Part shown: positions 62,502-64,000 of the stretch, one piece after another
Layout: each line of letters begins with the position of its first letter
Numbering within the stretch: position 1 is the stretch's first letter
Source of the DNA: JAWLGZ01 sp041690635
Lineage (GTDB): Bacteria; Pseudomonadota; Gammaproteobacteria; Thiohalomonadales; Thiohalomonadaceae
Assembly (NCBI GenBank): GCA_041690635.1
Contig: JAWLGZ010000001.1
Location: forward strand, 248,001 to 312,000
Direction of reading: 5' to 3'
Length of the DNA: 64,000 bases
The notes under the pieces: generated by a model
The model's database searches: none
Seen by the model: the letters and a program-made list of their open reading frames with translations, nothing else
Told to the model about the DNA's origin: nothing
Program-made: the position numbers and the translations under genes

Positions 62502-62507
62502 TATAAT
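62502..62507 (+). promoter_or_regulatory. -10 element of the tRNA-Leu promoter
   Basis: TATAAT, a perfect -10, sits 13 bases before the tRNA 5' end. I do not see a strong -35 at the expected distance. Confidence 0.55.
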
Positions 62508-62520
62508 CCCCGCTTCCCCC

Positions 62521-62607
62521 GCCGGGGTGGCGAAACTGGTAGACGCAGCAGACTCAAAATCTGCCGGTGGTGACACCATGTCGGTTCGATTCCGACCCTC
62601 GGCACCA
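62521..62607 (+). tRNA. tRNA-Leu (anticodon CAA)
   Basis: 87 bases with encoded CCA. Acceptor GCCGGGG pairs with CCCTCGGC (one G-T), there is a long variable arm, and the T-arm is GGTTCGATTCC. The anticodon loop CTCAAAA gives CAA, reading UUG. Its 3' end is the probable attachment site of the integrase-bearing element to the right. Confidence 0.95.
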
Positions 62608-62904
62608 TTAATTAAAACATCAAGTTACCTTCATAATCCTGATCTGCAACTCCCGCCAAAGACCGCGCATTTCGGCCCATGGTCCACCCGTGGTCCACTA
62701 GCCAGCAACAATCCACCGCTCTGGCCTTGCTTTCCCGCCACCCGGCGACCCAACCAAGAGCCTCGCGACTCGCCCGAGCGGACCGGCCAGAAGCGCCACT
62801 TCGGCGCAATTCTCGTCGGGGCAGGACGGCTGGGGTGGTGGACTGCTTGCCGCAGGCCCAACGGGTAGTCAGGAACTGCCCGTACAATCAGGCGTCCCCC
62901 ACGA
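62608..62904. other. Left end of the putative integrated element, no recognised gene
   Basis: About 300 bases between tRNA-Leu and the HEPN-like gene. It contains GGTCCACC and GTGGTCCAC repeats (near 62680-62700), with related TGGACC/GTGGACCAC again near 63470. These may be arm-type recombinase sites, which is inference. Open frames here show no family resemblance. Confidence 0.4.
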
Positions 62905-63375
62905 CTACGGAGTGGCTCTCAGGGCTTCCTCTACCGTTTGCAGGAGGCTATCTAGGCCAGAGACAATCAACCCGTGCGGCGGCAAAACGATGCCGTGAAC
63001 GTCTTCGGCATATCGAAGATGAAACGGCTTACGGTGAAGATCACTGAGACGAATCGCCCAATCTGGGGGCGGTAACCCAATGCTAAGTCCCTCGGTTACA
63101 GCCATCTCCCACAGGGCCACCAAGTGATGGTTCACGCCGGGTTTTCTCAAGTGGCGGTCTGAGCCAGCACGAGACAGGTAGGCCTTTAAGAGACATTCAA
63201 CAACGTGCGCGGCAACGAAAGCCAACGCGTAACCCGGCACCGGTGATGCAGCCGCCAGCACCCCCACCCCCGGTAGCATGTTTCGAGCCACGCCGAGATA
63301 GGTTTGAGGTGGCCGAGGAACCCCAACGCACACATCCCCTAAAGTGACGGACCCGACCCCTACGACAGGCTCCAT
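62905..63375 (-). CDS. HEPN-like hypothetical protein
   Basis: 156-residue soluble protein. The helical part GYALAFVAAHVVECLLKAYL resembles the first helices of HEPN domains. RKPGVNH matches the loose R-x(4-6)-H motif of HEPN RNases, followed by HLVALWEMA. I cannot confirm the family by eye; it may be a toxin-type or defence-linked HEPN protein, or an unrelated helical protein. It lies within the putative integrated element, transcribed towards tRNA-Leu. Confidence 0.4.
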   Translation of the reverse strand: MEPVVGVGSVTLGDVCVGVPRPPQTYLGVARNMLPGVGVLAAASPVPGYALAFVAAHVVECLLKAYLSRAGSDRHLRKPGVNHHLVALWEMAVTEGLSIGLPPPDWAIRLSDLHRKPFHLRYAEDVHGIVLPPHGLIVSGLDSLLQTVEEALRATP

Positions 63376-63690
63376 TTTTCGATTCCCTCTTTGGATCTAC
63401 TTGCGGAGGTTACCAGTGCGGTCGATAGGCAGCCGGGGGAAATAACGCGCAAAACGAACCGAGGAATGGACCGCCAGTGGACCACGGCATCATAGGCAGC
63501 AACTAGAACATCATATCCCCTTGTTTTATCTCCTTGTAATTCAGTTCATACATCAGACTGTTCATCTTGTGTTGCAGATTAATCCACGTTGTTGTAGGGT
63601 TTTGCGGTGAGAAGAAGAAGCGGGCCAGACGGGTGTTAGCAGCACCCGCCCGGCCCTGACCATCAACCTACCTGGGAAGAGGTACGGCAA
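63376..63690. other. AT-richer intergenic region with a strong hairpin
   Basis: Around 63480-63600 the DNA is clearly more AT-rich than the rest of the window. A hairpin formed by GGGCCAGACGGGTG (63622-63635) and CACCCGCCCGGCCC (63643-63656) lies before the leader ORF. It has only two mismatched pairs and no T-run, so it may be regulatory for the integrase. Confidence 0.5.
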
Positions 63691-63750
63691 ATGGCTACTG
63701 ACGAGAATACCAAGGCGCTCGCCCTCCCCTCCACACTTAGGAGGACGTAA
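63691..63750 (+). CDS. 19-residue leader peptide before the integrase
   Basis: ATG at 63691 with GAAGAGG upstream, encoding MATDENTKALALPSTLRRT and ending TAA at 63748-63750. The integrase ATG follows after 2 bases, and the integrase Shine-Dalgarno (TAGGAGG) lies inside this frame. The geometry suggests translational coupling or a leader control of integrase. Confidence 0.5.
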   Translation: MATDENTKALALPSTLRRT

Positions 63751-63752
63751 CG

Positions 63753-64000
63753 ATGGCCTCAATTCAGAAGCGGAGCGATTCGGAGGGTAATACGACCTAC
63801 CGGGTCCGGGTGCGCCTCAAGGGCTACCCGATCCAAACAGCGACGTTCAGCCGGGTGACCGACGCGAAGAAGTGGGCGCAGTCCACCGAATCGGCGATTC
63901 GGGAGCGCCGGCACTTCAAGACCTCCGAAGCAAAGCGGCGCACCGTCGCGGAACTGATAGACCGCTACACAAAGGAGGTTCTACCCGGCAAGAAGGACGG
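63753..64000 (+). CDS. Tyrosine recombinase/integrase, N-terminal part (continues past window)
   Basis: The first 82 residues (MASIQKRSDSEGNTTYRVRV ... GYPIQTATFSRVTDAKKWAQ ... RRTVAELIDRYTKEVLPGKK) match the N-terminal arm-binding and core-binding start of phage-type site-specific integrases. The catalytic domain is outside the window. Together with tRNA-Leu 1.1 kb to the left, it marks an integrated element. Confidence 0.88.
   Translation, partial: MASIQKRSDSEGNTTYRVRVRLKGYPIQTATFSRVTDAKKWAQSTESAIRERRHFKTSEAKRRTVAELIDRYTKEVLPGKKD

Noticed and set aside
62612..62887. 91-codon minus-strand frame beside tRNA-Leu
   Set aside because: It has no recognised family, an Arg/Ala-rich chance composition, and overlaps probable recombination sites.
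63562..63762. 66-codon minus-strand frame opposite the leader and integrase start
   Set aside because: It overlaps the better supported leader ORF and the integrase ribosome-binding site and has no family features.

Overview
The window is GC-rich chromosomal DNA from a free-living, motile gammaproteobacterium. The evidence is established gammaproteobacterial gene orders: ffs-dnaX-ybaB-recR; iscR-iscS-iscU-iscA-hscB-hscA-fdx-iscX followed by ndk-rlmN-pilW-rodZ-ispG-hisS-yfgM-bamB-der; yajC-secD-secF beside tgt-queA; and cmoA-cmoB. The overall flavour (rhodanese, a second cysteine desulfurase next to iscR, abundant small intergenic repeats) fits the Chromatiales/Ectothiorhodospiraceae side of the class. 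That placement is inference. One 100-base run of N (34851-34950) is an assembly gap.

Layout. 1-1855: end of an M48 peptidase, a pterin dehydratase and rsgA. 1849-5475: motB/motA opposite an HDOD-GAF signalling protein. 5548-8855: recR, ybaB, dnaX and the 4.5S RNA on the minus strand, beside a degraded chemoreceptor tail. 9369-13481: periplasmic rhodanese, a membrane spermidine-synthase-like protein, and a DUF2254 protein. 13495-14652: two tRNA-Ser genes, duplicated tRNA 3' ends and a perfect FNR/ANR box. 14652-20172: mltF, then a four-gene cassette (tandem GNAT, NodB-like deacetylase, acyl carrier protein, FkbH-like HAD). 20204-24486: tadA, DUF4156 lipoprotein, guaA, HAD hydrolase, response regulator-PilZ. 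24483-30673: nfo, two chemoreceptors without evident periplasmic sensor domains, small proteins, TspO, a thioredoxin-HEAT fusion, a broken ferritin-like gene and a DEDD exonuclease. 30819-37376: SHOCT lipoprotein, cmoA/cmoB, guaB, a repeat-filled gap, xseA and an M23 peptidase. 37398-54756: the long minus-strand der...iscR-cysE block. 54859-62434: trmJ, suhB, secF/secD/yajC, tgt, queA. 62521-end: tRNA-Leu(CAA) followed by the left part of an integrated element with a HEPN-like gene and the start of a tyrosine integrase.

How genes work together. The isc/hsc block builds Fe-S clusters that feed RlmN, IspG and IscR itself, all within the same region. Translation-fidelity genes are concentrated here: TadA, CmoA/CmoB, TrmJ, Tgt/QueA, RlmN, HisS, and tRNA-Ser and tRNA-Leu genes. 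Envelope functions are BamB, YfgM, SecDF-YajC, RodZ, PilW, MltF and M23.

The least explained coding unit is the 16.2-20.2 kb GNAT/NodB/ACP/FkbH cassette. It has the parts of an ACP-loading and acyl-transfer pathway but no polyketide synthase nearby. The least explained non-coding signals are several families of short intergenic repeats (heptamer arrays, REP pairs, GCAGAGG-type repeats), one of which supplies the last codons of queA.
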